Origin: Cyclobacteriaceae bacterium
Lineage (GTDB): Bacteria; Bacteroidota; Bacteroidia; Cytophagales; Cyclobacteriaceae
DNA: 64,000 nt
Reading direction: 5' to 3'
Assembly (NCBI GenBank): GCA_022841475.1
Contig: JALHRJ010000017.1
Span: forward strand, 1-64,000
A program made the translations under genes and the position numbers. The notes below the pieces were generated by a model. It saw only the letters and a program-made list of their open reading frames with translations, searched no databases and was not told the origin of the DNA. Of this stretch, positions 45,059 through 53,321 are shown one piece after another (position 1 is the stretch's first letter; each line of letters begins with the position of its first letter).

Positions 45059-45874
45059 ATGACTCAACTCTATACAACCCTCAACAACAGCATCACCATG
45101 CCCTTGTTGGGATTAGGTGTTTACGACATGTACAACCGCGAAGCGGAAGAGGCTGTTGGCAACGCACTTGAAATTGGCTACCGACTGATCGATACGGCTG
45201 CGATGTATAAAAATGAAACGGAAATCGGCAATGCGATTCGTACAAGTGCCGTTACACGTAAAGAAATTTTTCTTACCACCAAAGTAGCTGATGGTGATCA
45301 GGGTTATGATAACACGTTGCGTGCGTTTGATGAGAGCAGTAGAAAACTCAATTGCGATTACGTAGATCTGTATCTCGTTCATTGGCCGATTAAGAAAACA
45401 CGCAAAGAAACCTGGAAGGCGCTTGAAAAATTGTATGCCGACAAACGCGTGCGCGCCATTGGCGTTGCCAACTACCTGCTTCCGTTTTTGAATGAACTCG
45501 AATCCTATAGCGAGATAACTCCCGCTGTTAATCAGGTAGAGTTTAGTCCATACCTGTTTCTGGAAGACCTGCTGAATGAATGCAACCGAAAAAATATTCA
45601 ATTGCAAGCCTACACACCTCTTGTGCGTGGGCAGAGATTTAGTGATCCTAAACTTATTTCACTTGCCAGTCAGTACGAAAAAACACCGGCACAAATTATC
45701 CTTCGGTGGATGTTACAATTGGGTGTGTCTACGATCCCAAAATCATCGAACATAATTCGACTGAAAGAGAATTTTGATGTGTTTGATTTTCAGATTTCGG
45801 ATAGCGACATGAAGAAGATCAATGCCTTTAATGAAAACTTCAGAGTGGTGGATGATCCGATGATGATGCTGTAA
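45059..45874 (+). CDS. Aldo/keto reductase (2,5-diketogluconate reductase-like)
   Basis: 271-aa cytoplasmic NADPH-dependent reductase. The (beta/alpha)8 AKR tetrad is present: Asp in RLIDTAAMYKN with the catalytic Tyr, Lys in FLTTKVAD and His in YLVHWPI. NADP-binding motifs IPKSSNIIRLKEN and QVEFSPYL are present. The family reduces aldehydes, ketoses or keto-acids. It is bracketed by two identical palindromes (45014 and 45901), with the 5' and 3' ends of a second, lost reductase gene outside them. Confidence 0.94.
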   Translation: MTQLYTTLNNSITMPLLGLGVYDMYNREAEEAVGNALEIGYRLIDTAAMYKNETEIGNAIRTSAVTRKEIFLTTKVADGDQGYDNTLRAFDESSRKLNCDYVDLYLVHWPIKKTRKETWKALEKLYADKRVRAIGVANYLLPFLNELESYSEITPAVNQVEFSPYLFLEDLLNECNRKNIQLQAYTPLVRGQRFSDPKLISLASQYEKTPAQIILRWMLQLGVSTIPKSSNIIRLKENFDVFDFQISDSDMKKINAFNENFRVVDDPMMML

Positions 45875-45900
45875 ATTTTTCTCGCTGGTTTGTAAGGATG

Positions 45901-45924
45901 CTGGTCTGTGAGGACACAGACCAG
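45901..45924. repeat. GGTCTGTG palindrome, copy downstream of the reductase
   Basis: Identical in 24 bp to 45014-45037 (10-bp stem, loop AGGA). It lies 26 bp after the reductase stop and 10 bp before the 3' remnant of the second reductase gene. Confidence 0.88.
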
Positions 45925-45934
45925 CATAAGTGGA

Positions 45935-45964
45935 GTGATGGATGATCCGATGATGCTACTGTGA
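45935..45964 (+). pseudogene. 3' remnant of a second aldo/keto reductase gene
   Basis: The 30 bp encode VMDDPMMLL-stop, matching the end of the intact reductase (VVDDPMMML-stop). The nucleotide match continues a few bases upstream (45930-45934). Together with the 44827-44912 remnant it marks the two ends of one former gene. Confidence 0.7.
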
Positions 45965-45970
45965 GGCGCT

Positions 45971-46183
45971 TTATTTACTCTTCTTTCGAGTTGTTGGTTT
46001 TTTATCTGATAACGCAGCCTCCACATCCTGATCAATAGATCGCAAGCTTGTTTCGCAATAGTCAATTAATTCTTTGGCTTGCTTTACTTTATCGGCAAGG
46101 GTGTCAAGTTGAATTTTGTCGTCTTCGATCTGGTCAACAAGTTTTGAGAGCTCGTTGTAGGCCTGGTTATAAGTCAAGTTCAT
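45971..46183 (-). CDS. xseB: Exodeoxyribonuclease VII small subunit
   Basis: A 70-aa coiled-coil protein, normal size for XseB: YNQAYNELSKLVDQIEDDKI, LADKVKQAKELIDYCETSL. Several copies bind one XseA to form the exonuclease VII that degrades single-stranded DNA. It overlaps the end of xseA by 17 bp, as expected in this operon. A basic tail (KKPTTRKKSK) ends the protein. Confidence 0.93.
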   Translation of the reverse strand: MNLTYNQAYNELSKLVDQIEDDKIQLDTLADKVKQAKELIDYCETSLRSIDQDVEAALSDKKPTTRKKSK

Positions 46184-47318
46184 TTTTTGATTTTTTGGTA
46201 ACGGTGCTGTGAATGAATTCGTTTTTCAGAATAGTTTTTATTTCCGAATTCGGCTTGATGTCTTTGGGATCGATGATGATCTGATCGTTGCTGGTAATAA
46301 TCGCATATCCTTTATTCAAAATCGTGGACGGGCTATACGCTTTCACCGTTCTTTTCATTTGAAGCAGATTGTCCTTGGCTTTGTCGATCATCCGTTCAGT
46401 GGTTTCTAGCAGGCGATCTTTTAATTCGATGATTTCACTTTCAAAGTTGAAATTGTGCTCTACGATGCTGCTCGCCACTTTGGTGGGTGTCTTATGCTGA
46501 CGGGCCATCAGATCAACAATGCTCGTGTTTCTATCATGACCGATACCGGTAAAAATCGGTAACGGAAAAGACGCCACGTATTTTGATAATTCGTAATCAT
46601 CAAAGGGTTTGAAATCGATTTGCGAGCCACCACCGCGCACAATAGCTACCACATCGAAGCTTTCTTTTTCGGTTTCAATCTGTTTTAGTTTTTGAATGAT
46701 CAGGTTGCTGGAGTTATCTCCCTGTATCTGCGTTAAAAACTCAGATACCGAAAAGGCGTAACCATAAGGATTGTTTGCGATCTCTTGTTTGAAATCCCGT
46801 TGCCCGTCCGACTCTGGTGCGGTGACTAACGCAATACGCTGCAACACGATTGACAATACCAATGACTTGTTGCTGGTGAAATATTGCCCATCAACAAGTC
46901 GAATGTGTTTTGCGTTTTCATTGACTAACCGATCCAGTGTTTGTTGTTTCTCCTGTTCCAGTTTGCCAAGCGCATAGGTGTGATCGATCTCCAACACTTC
47001 CAGGTCAATGCCGAAGCGTTTATGAAAACGCACTCTGACATTGCACGTGATCTCCAGGCCGTTGGCAAAGGTTTGACCAGAAAGTTTTTCAAAACGCACC
47101 ACATTGTCATACGCGTTTGACCAGAATACCCCTTTGATTTCTGCGGTGATGAGGCTACCTTCTTTTTCAATGAACTTTAAAAAGCACCAGCGTTTGTCGG
47201 CTTGTTTTTTTACATCAGTGATTTCGGCAGTGATCCAAAACGTTTCGCCCGCAAAGCGATCTTGAATGACGTCATCTATTTCTCCAATGAGTTCTGAAAG
47301 TCTTAGGCGCTTGGGCAT
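46167..47318 (-). CDS. xseA: Exodeoxyribonuclease VII large subunit
   Basis: 383-aa catalytic subunit. N-terminal OB-fold (LSELIGEIDDVIQDRF, FWITAEITDVKKQ), central nuclease domain with VAIVRGGGSQIDFKPFDDYEL-type motifs and GIGHDRNTSIVDLMA, then a coiled coil and the C-terminal ILNKGYAIIT strand. It is shorter than E. coli XseA (456 aa), mostly in the coiled-coil region. Cotranscribed with xseB. Cytoplasmic DNA repair and recombination. Confidence 0.94.
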   Translation of the reverse strand: MPKRLRLSELIGEIDDVIQDRFAGETFWITAEITDVKKQADKRWCFLKFIEKEGSLITAEIKGVFWSNAYDNVVRFEKLSGQTFANGLEITCNVRVRFHKRFGIDLEVLEIDHTYALGKLEQEKQQTLDRLVNENAKHIRLVDGQYFTSNKSLVLSIVLQRIALVTAPESDGQRDFKQEIANNPYGYAFSVSEFLTQIQGDNSSNLIIQKLKQIETEKESFDVVAIVRGGGSQIDFKPFDDYELSKYVASFPLPIFTGIGHDRNTSIVDLMARQHKTPTKVASSIVEHNFNFESEIIELKDRLLETTERMIDKAKDNLLQMKRTVKAYSPSTILNKGYAIITSNDQIIIDPKDIKPNSEIKTILKNEFIHSTVTKKSKNELDL

Positions 47319-47347
47319 TATTACACAGAAATAACAGTATGAGTTTT

Positions 47348-49348
47348 CTACCTCTTCGGTGGCAACTTCTCATTCAGTTTATCCGAATGCATATACTTGT
47401 TGAACCAATCGAGGTAGCGTGTCATCCGATCTTTCTGATAGCTTGGCACGGCAAGGCCATGGTTTTGTCCGGGGTAAACAACAAACTGCGTAGGCACTCC
47501 GAGTGTTTTCAATGCCTGGTACATCTGTTCGCTGCCAGCAGCGGGCACATTAAAGTCTTCTTCGCCTACCATATAGAGTGTGGGTGCTTTTATTTTCTCA
47601 ACATTCAAAAATGGATATGAGACTTTCATCCACTTGTCCATGTTCTTCCACGGCACACCCAACTCGGTTTCATATTGAATGGTGTATTGATCGGTTCCAT
47701 ACATGGACAACTGCATGGCACTACCAGCGCCACTGGCGGCTGCTCTGAAGCGTGGATCGGTAGCCGTAACATAGTCAGTAAGAATGCCACCATAACTCCA
47801 GCCGCCAATGCCCAACTTATTTGGATCGGCTTTACCTATCTTGATAAGATGATCGGTAGCCCCAATAATGTCCATCACTTCTTTATTTCCCCAATCTCCG
47901 GAGATTGCCTTACTATAGGCAAGTCCGCGCCCATTGCTACCGCGATAATTTACGGTAGCAACTGCATAACCTTGTGCCGCTAAAATCTGGGGGGTTAAAT
48001 CAAAACTAAAATCATCCTGCGATGTTGGGCCGCCATGAATCCATAAGATCAGCGGAAGCTTTTGATCTTTCGGTTTACCGGCCGGCCAGAAGAGGAAGTT
48101 GCCAACACGTGTGCCGTCTTTGCTTTTTGAATCAAAGGCTTCTACGGTAGCTAGCGTCAACGATTTTAAAAACTCATCGTGAATGTGTGTGAGTCTGCGT
48201 GCGGTTCCATTTTCAATCACATAAATTTCGTTCGGTGTCATTGGGTCGCTCGATAAGGTTACCCAGGTATCTCCAACTCCGTGTTGCAGTGAATTGAATA
48301 CACGGTCGCCACTGGTGATGGCTTTCATCTTTCCTTCCAAATCAAATGAAGTAACGTGACTTCTGCGATCATCCTCCACGGTCACCATCACCGACTTGCT
48401 ATCTGCCGACCAGCGTGGTGCTGATACATCGCGATCTAATTTGGCGTTTAGAATTTTTGATGCTCCACCTTCGGCAGGAATAATGGCGATTTGTGGTTGA
48501 TCATAAATATCATACTCGGGTGTTTGTGATTTCAGGTAGGCAATCCATTTTCCATCGGGGCTCCATGCCGGGCTGTTGTCTGCATCAGACCAAGTAGTCA
48601 ATTGTTTTAAGGGTGATCCTTTCTTTGCTTCCATCGACCAAAGATCACTGTTGCCGTTGCGATCAGGATCGGCTGTGCGGTTACTTACAAAAGCAATCTT
48701 CTTGCTATCAGGCGACCAGATCGGATTGGCCTCATCAAAATCTCCGGTGGTCAGTGTATCCAACTTTTTAGTTTCAACATCAAACACATAAAGATGATTG
48801 CGCTTGCGTTCGAGGTAGCCTGCGCCATCTTGTTTGAAGTGATAACGATCGATCATGATGGGTTTGGCTTTCTTATCTTTTTTTTCTTCTTCCTCTTTCG
48901 ACTCCTGATCTTTAATAACTAACGCAATCTTTTTGGAATCAGGGCTCCATACATAATCGCTGATGCTGTATTTCAGGTCGGTTAGTTTTTCTGCTTCGCC
49001 TCCTCTGCGGTCCATACGCCAGATTTGTGATTTCTTGGTTTCATAGCGTGATGAAAGAAAGGTGAGGTATTTTCCATCGGGCGTCCATCGGGGTTTGCTT
49101 TCGCCTTCTTTGCTGGCGGTAAGTTTTACGGATTCTTTTCCATCCCAGCTGATCATCCAGATGTCGCTATCCGATTTATCTTTTACCGAATCGGGAGCAG
49201 ATAACACATACGCCACCCATTTGCCATCTGGCGAAACCTGCGGATCGCTGATGGAGCGCATTTTATAAATGTCGGATGGTGTGATGAGGCGCTGAGCAGT
49301 GGATGTCAGGGCGAAAAAAAGGAAAGGAAGTAGGCAAAGTTTTTTCAT
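47348..49348 (-). CDS. S9 family peptidase (prolyl oligopeptidase type)
   Basis: 666 aa with signal peptide MKKLCLLPFLFFALTSTA-Q. Residues about 30-400 are a WD40-like TolB/DPP propeller (repeated WSPDGKWIAYL, WSPDSKKIAFVSNR units). The C-terminal alpha/beta-hydrolase carries the nucleophile in GIGGWSYGGIL, Asp in EEDFNVP and His in GQNHGL. It likely trims oligopeptides in the periplasm. It is divergent from mntA, with 78 bp between starts. Confidence 0.95.
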   Translation of the reverse strand: MKKLCLLPFLFFALTSTAQRLITPSDIYKMRSISDPQVSPDGKWVAYVLSAPDSVKDKSDSDIWMISWDGKESVKLTASKEGESKPRWTPDGKYLTFLSSRYETKKSQIWRMDRRGGEAEKLTDLKYSISDYVWSPDSKKIALVIKDQESKEEEEKKDKKAKPIMIDRYHFKQDGAGYLERKRNHLYVFDVETKKLDTLTTGDFDEANPIWSPDSKKIAFVSNRTADPDRNGNSDLWSMEAKKGSPLKQLTTWSDADNSPAWSPDGKWIAYLKSQTPEYDIYDQPQIAIIPAEGGASKILNAKLDRDVSAPRWSADSKSVMVTVEDDRRSHVTSFDLEGKMKAITSGDRVFNSLQHGVGDTWVTLSSDPMTPNEIYVIENGTARRLTHIHDEFLKSLTLATVEAFDSKSKDGTRVGNFLFWPAGKPKDQKLPLILWIHGGPTSQDDFSFDLTPQILAAQGYAVATVNYRGSNGRGLAYSKAISGDWGNKEVMDIIGATDHLIKIGKADPNKLGIGGWSYGGILTDYVTATDPRFRAAASGAGSAMQLSMYGTDQYTIQYETELGVPWKNMDKWMKVSYPFLNVEKIKAPTLYMVGEEDFNVPAAGSEQMYQALKTLGVPTQFVVYPGQNHGLAVPSYQKDRMTRYLDWFNKYMHSDKLNEKLPPKR

Positions 49349-49415
49349 AGGCTGACAAGATAAAAAGAAAATGCAATTAGACGAGTTAGCATCTTTATAT
49401 AAAATTGCAGATCAC

Positions 49416-49423
49416 TATATTTG
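49416..49423 (+). promoter_or_regulatory. Predicted −7 box of the MNT-HEPN operon
   Basis: TATATTTG is an exact TAnnTTTG match, ending only 3 nt before ATG 49427. If used, the mRNA would be leaderless or nearly so. The box overlaps an in-frame TTG at 49421. Confidence 0.4.
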
Positions 49424-49426
49424 TCC

Positions 49427-49717
49427 ATGCTTACGCAAAGAGATATTGAATATAAACTGACTGAACTCAAACCGATTCTCAAAGAGAAATTCTTTGTTAA
49501 TCGTATTGGCTATTTCGGATCATACGCAGATGGGACTGCCACAGAAACTTCAGACTTAGATATTATTGTTGAATTCACTAAGCCCCTGGGCTGGGATTTT
49601 TTTGATTTGGAATCATTATTGGAGAAAAATCTTCAACTAAAAATAGATTTAGTTTCTGCAAAGGCGCTGAAATCTCAACTAAAGGAAATCATTCTCGATC
49701 AAGTAAAATACGTATGA
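49427..49717 (+). CDS. MNT-type nucleotidyltransferase antitoxin (MntA-like)
   Basis: 96 aa from ATG 49427. Minimal nucleotidyltransferase with the GSx10DxD motif: FGSYADGTATETSDLDIIV, plus the third acidic residue in LKIDLVS. In characterised MNT-HEPN pairs, MntA transfers AMP to a tyrosine of the HEPN toxin and neutralises it. The stop overlaps the next ATG by 4 bp (ATGA), so the pair is translationally coupled. Confidence 0.92.
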   Translation: MLTQRDIEYKLTELKPILKEKFFVNRIGYFGSYADGTATETSDLDIIVEFTKPLGWDFFDLESLLEKNLQLKIDLVSAKALKSQLKEIILDQVKYV

Positions 49718-50067
49718 AGCAACAAAGACGCGAGGATCTTTATTTGCTTGACATGATCACCTCTGTTGAACGGATTATTCAATATACTGAAGGACTTGAC
49801 TTCGAATCCTTTCAAAAAAACTTCTTGGTGGTGGATGCTGTGGCCCGAAACTTTGAGATTATTGGTGAAGCGGCCCGAAAAATTCCAATGGATCTTCAAA
49901 AACGGTATCCCGAAGTTCCTTGGGATAAAATGTACCGTCTACGAAATATTGTAAGTCACGCATACTTTCAAGTAGATCATGAAACACTTTGGGAAATAAT
50001 TACCAAGGATCTATCAAAGAATGGTAACGAATTAAAAGGAATTTTAAAGAAAGAATTCCCTCGGTAA
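49714..50067 (+). CDS. HEPN (HepT/DUF86) toxin RNase
   Basis: 117 aa, all-helical HEPN domain. The catalytic Rx4-6H signature and the following Tyr are present as RNIVSHAYF, where His-X-Tyr matches the site AMPylated in known HepT proteins. N-terminal LYLLDMITSVERIIQYTEG and AVARNFEIIGEAARKIP are typical of DUF86. It is the toxin of a type VII-like MNT-HEPN system. Convergent with the 3-hydroxyacyl-CoA dehydrogenase, stops 8 bp apart. Confidence 0.92.
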   Translation: MKQQRREDLYLLDMITSVERIIQYTEGLDFESFQKNFLVVDAVARNFEIIGEAARKIPMDLQKRYPEVPWDKMYRLRNIVSHAYFQVDHETLWEIITKDLSKNGNELKGILKKEFPR

Positions 50068-50074
50068 TAGTTTC

Positions 50075-50956
50075 TCACCCCTTCAAAAACCCCACATCGC
50101 GATATGCAGGCTTGGGATATTTATAGAAACCCTCTCCGGTTTTTTCTCCCAGCTTTCCCTGATCTATATATTCCTTCAGCAGCTTCGCGAAAGCTTGCGA
50201 TGCGGCATCCTCTCTTTCTTTCACCACATGCCATGCTGTGTCAAGACCGATATTATCAATGATTCCAAACGGACCGGTGGGCGTGTGAAAATTCACCATC
50301 CAGGAGCGATCAATATCCTCCATGCTGGCGATGTCTTTGGTTTTTAATCTTCCGGCCGCACCCAAGACAGCCATCAACATGAAATTAAAAATGTAGCCAG
50401 GTGATTCTTTCTTTACAATCACGGGCACCTGATTCAGTGATTTACCCAATTCCTGCAAAAGCGGAATCAATGTAGGATCTGTCGTTGGATGTGGCATGAT
50501 ATCTACTACGCGCGCATAAAACACATCGTGAAAATGAAATGCACAGAATTTTTCCGGGCGACCTGAAATGTTGGCTAGCTGCGAGGGAAGCAGATATGAA
50601 GTGTTAGTCGTGAAAATGGTTTTCGCAGGAGCCACTTCACCGATTTGCTTCCATACTTCTTCTTTGATCGATAATTCTTCGGTTACGCTTTCGCTGATGA
50701 GATCACAATCTGACAAAGCGCTTTCTAAATCAGTTGAATAATTGATCCGCGACAGCGTGGCTTGCTTCTTATCATCCGTAAGAGTTCCGGCTTTGATTAG
50801 TTGAAAAATTATTTTATCAATCACCGACTTAGCTTTTTCAATAGCCGTATCCGAGATGTCGTAAAAAATTACCTGATAGCCTGAGATTGCCGCCTGCAAG
50901 CCAATGCGCGTACCCAAGTTACCGGTGCCAATGATGGTGATGTTTTTTATTTCCAT
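50075..50956 (-). CDS. 3-hydroxyacyl-CoA dehydrogenase
   Basis: 293 aa. N-terminal Rossmann fold with IIGTGNLGTRIGLQAA, catalytic Ser/His region TTNTSYLLPSQLA and FCAFHFHDV, Asn/Glu in KESPGYIFN, and a C-terminal helical domain (FGIIDNIGLDTAWHVV). It oxidises 3-hydroxyacyl-CoA to 3-ketoacyl-CoA with NAD+ in beta-oxidation-type pathways. It is the last gene of the minus-strand run from the SDR gene at 56351, separated from the PQQ gene by a hairpin repeat. Confidence 0.93.
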   Translation of the reverse strand: MEIKNITIIGTGNLGTRIGLQAAISGYQVIFYDISDTAIEKAKSVIDKIIFQLIKAGTLTDDKKQATLSRINYSTDLESALSDCDLISESVTEELSIKEEVWKQIGEVAPAKTIFTTNTSYLLPSQLANISGRPEKFCAFHFHDVFYARVVDIMPHPTTDPTLIPLLQELGKSLNQVPVIVKKESPGYIFNFMLMAVLGAAGRLKTKDIASMEDIDRSWMVNFHTPTGPFGIIDNIGLDTAWHVVKEREDAASQAFAKLLKEYIDQGKLGEKTGEGFYKYPKPAYRDVGFLKG

Positions 50957-50971
50957 TTTATGCTGTGTTTT

Positions 50972-51040
50972 CCTCGGTGACTCTCCGTGTTCTCCGTGGT
51001 GAGAGCATTAACCACAGAGAACACAGAGTTTTCACAGAGG
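50972..51040. repeat. CTCCGTGGT/ACCACAGAG hairpin repeat, copy 1
   Basis: CTCCGTGTTCTCCGTGGT (50983-51000) pairs with ACCACAGAGAACACAGAG (51011-51028), with two wobble positions; outer arms CCTCGGTGA / TCACAGAGG extend the stem. It occupies most of the 88-bp gap between two operon genes. A related copy is at 53262. Confidence 0.75.
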
Positions 51041-51044
51041 TAAT

Positions 51045-53231
51045 TTATTTTTTCTCAGGCAATGCAAAGGCTATATAGCTGTCGCCCGACTTACTTCCAA
51101 TTTTTCCACCTCCGCAGGCAATCACTACATATTGTCGACCTTCAATTGAATAGGTTGCAGGCGTAGCATAGCCTGCGGCAGGAAGTTTTGCTTCCCATAG
51201 AACCTTACCACTTGTCTTATCAAAGGCACGGATTTTTTCATCTTTAGTCCCCGCGATAAATATAAGACCACCTTTTGTTACCAGTGGACCTCCATAGGTT
51301 TCAGTGCCGGTGGGTGGTATGCCTCGTTTTGTCAACTCTTCATACTCACCAAGCGGCACCTTCCATAATAATTTTCCACTGTTCAGGTCAACTGCATTCA
51401 ATGTACCCCACGGAGGTTTAATGCCGGGATAACCATTCTTATCCAGGAAGCGATTGTAGCCAGTTGTTGCATAGGGCACTTCATCTAATATACTTTTTGT
51501 GGAACTTGCAGTGGATACCGGCTCCTTCGATGCGCCTGGTTCTTTTCCTTCCAGGTCCAATAAAAAAGCAAGCAGTGCTTCTCTATCAGTACTCTTGATA
51601 TGAGCAAAGGCGGGCATCATGTTCTTTCCTTTTTCAACAATGCTCCACAACTGTTGTGCATTGTATTTTGCTTTCATGTTCAGCACCGATGGAAACGAAC
51701 TTCCGTTTCCTTTTCGATCGGCCCCATGGCATGAAACACAATATCTTCCATAGACGGCTTCTCCCATTCCTTTCAACGATGTATCACCGCCTTTACCGGG
51801 AACGTTAATGATCGTAAGTGACCATGGCAACTCACTGCTGTTTATATACATGATGGCTGTTTCGGGATCAACCGCGGCACCGCCCCACTCACCTCCACCA
51901 TCAAAGCCAGGGAAAATCCAGACTCCATTTTTACTAGGAGGAGTAAATGGTTCTCCATATTTGATTGTCAGAAATCGCTCAAGCATTTCCGTATGGGTAG
52001 CACTGTCGAGATCTGAAACATCTTCTTTTGTAAAAGATTGTCTGGCAAATGGTTCAGGTAATGTTGGAATTGGTTGTGTGGGCCACGCTACTTCTCCGGG
52101 TAAATCGGATGCCGGAACGGGTCGTTCTTCAATCGGAAAAACCGGCTCACCCGTTGCGCGGTCAAAGACATACACATATCCATTTTTGGTGATTTGCGCA
52201 ACGGCATCAATTTTCTTACCGTTCCTATTGATGGTCACAAGATTAGGATTCGCGGGTAAGTCGCGGTCCCATATGTCGTGATGCACAACCTGATAATGCC
52301 ATTTATACATACCGGTTCCTGCGTCAAGCGCGATCAGTGAGTTGCCAAACAAATTTTGTCCTTTGCGAATGCCGCCATAAAAATCGCCACCGATGGATCC
52401 TGTAGGAACATATACAATTCCTCGTTTTTCATCGAGTGACATGCCGGCCCAATTGTTGGCACCACCAAATTTTTTCCATGCATCCGGATCTTCCCAGGTG
52501 TCATAACCTAATGAACCCGGCCGTGGTATGGTATGAAACATCCATTTGAGTTCACCGGTGCGCACATCAAACGCTCGGATATGTCCAGGAGCCGCATCTG
52601 CTGATTCGGCTACACGGTGGCCCATGATCAGCAAGTCTTTGTAAATTACCCCTGGTGTAGTACCTGAAACAAAAGGATTGAACGTACCCGGTTCGCGATC
52701 CAGATTTTCTGAGAGATCAATGAAGCCACCTTTACCAAAACCGGGTATGTGCTTTCCGGTGGCAAGATCAATTGCCCAGGTCTTTCCACCTGTGTTGTAT
52801 AAGATACGTTTGTCCTCTCCGCTTTCATCCTGCCAATAGACAACACCACGATTTACTTTATAAAATGCATACTTGTCATTATTCGCGGTACTATCAATAT
52901 CAGCAGGATCAAAAATCCATTTCGTTTCACCGGTGGCAGCATTGAGCGCAAATAGTTTCAGGCGTGGAGTTGTGCCATAGAGAATTCCATCCACCATGAT
53001 GGGATTGCATTGGTTTTGTGATCGGTTGTCTGGGTCTTTATCGCCTGAAGAGAATGTCCATGCTACCTCTAGCTGAGAAACATTTTCTGGTGTGATGTGG
53101 GTATTAGATGAATAACGATTTCCTTCCTTTGAACCCGCATAGGTTTGCCAGCCGCTGTAATCAGTCTTCTCTCTATCCTGGCAAGAAAGCATAAGAGAGA
53201 GCACCAGAGTTGTTAAAAGAAATTGCTTCAT
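51045..53231 (-). CDS. PQQ-binding quinoprotein dehydrogenase with inserted cytochrome c
   Basis: 728-aa periplasmic lipoprotein (MKQFLLTTLVLSLMLSC, Cys17). PQQ propeller blades such as GWQTYAGSKEGNRYS, LFALNAATGETKWIF, YKWHYQVVHHDIWDRD (catalytic Asp region) and IRAFDKTSGKVLWEA. A c-type cytochrome (YCVSCHG, axial Met in MMPAF) is inserted at about 485-560, between the body and the last blades, not at the C-terminus as in the 37406-39523 protein. It has no vicinal Cys pair. It resembles glucose/polyol quinoprotein dehydrogenases; substrate unknown. Confidence 0.92.
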   Translation of the reverse strand: MKQFLLTTLVLSLMLSCQDREKTDYSGWQTYAGSKEGNRYSSNTHITPENVSQLEVAWTFSSGDKDPDNRSQNQCNPIMVDGILYGTTPRLKLFALNAATGETKWIFDPADIDSTANNDKYAFYKVNRGVVYWQDESGEDKRILYNTGGKTWAIDLATGKHIPGFGKGGFIDLSENLDREPGTFNPFVSGTTPGVIYKDLLIMGHRVAESADAAPGHIRAFDVRTGELKWMFHTIPRPGSLGYDTWEDPDAWKKFGGANNWAGMSLDEKRGIVYVPTGSIGGDFYGGIRKGQNLFGNSLIALDAGTGMYKWHYQVVHHDIWDRDLPANPNLVTINRNGKKIDAVAQITKNGYVYVFDRATGEPVFPIEERPVPASDLPGEVAWPTQPIPTLPEPFARQSFTKEDVSDLDSATHTEMLERFLTIKYGEPFTPPSKNGVWIFPGFDGGGEWGGAAVDPETAIMYINSSELPWSLTIINVPGKGGDTSLKGMGEAVYGRYCVSCHGADRKGNGSSFPSVLNMKAKYNAQQLWSIVEKGKNMMPAFAHIKSTDREALLAFLLDLEGKEPGASKEPVSTASSTKSILDEVPYATTGYNRFLDKNGYPGIKPPWGTLNAVDLNSGKLLWKVPLGEYEELTKRGIPPTGTETYGGPLVTKGGLIFIAGTKDEKIRAFDKTSGKVLWEAKLPAAGYATPATYSIEGRQYVVIACGGGKIGSKSGDSYIAFALPEKK

Positions 53232-53261
53232 AGGTTATGGTTAAGTGTTTTTTGTGATTTA

Positions 53262-53320
53262 CCTCTGTGTCTTCTCTGTGCTCTCCGTGGTTATATGCTT
53301 TCACCACAGAGGACACGGAG
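53262..53320. repeat. CTCCGTGG/CCACAGAG hairpin repeat, copy 2
   Basis: CTCTGTGCTCTCCGTGG (53274-53290) is largely complementary to CCACAGAGGACACGGAG (53304-53320), 13 of 17 positions. It resembles the hairpin at 50972-51040 and lies in the 90-bp gap between the kinase-like gene and the PQQ gene. Confidence 0.7.
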
Positions 53321-53321
53321 T

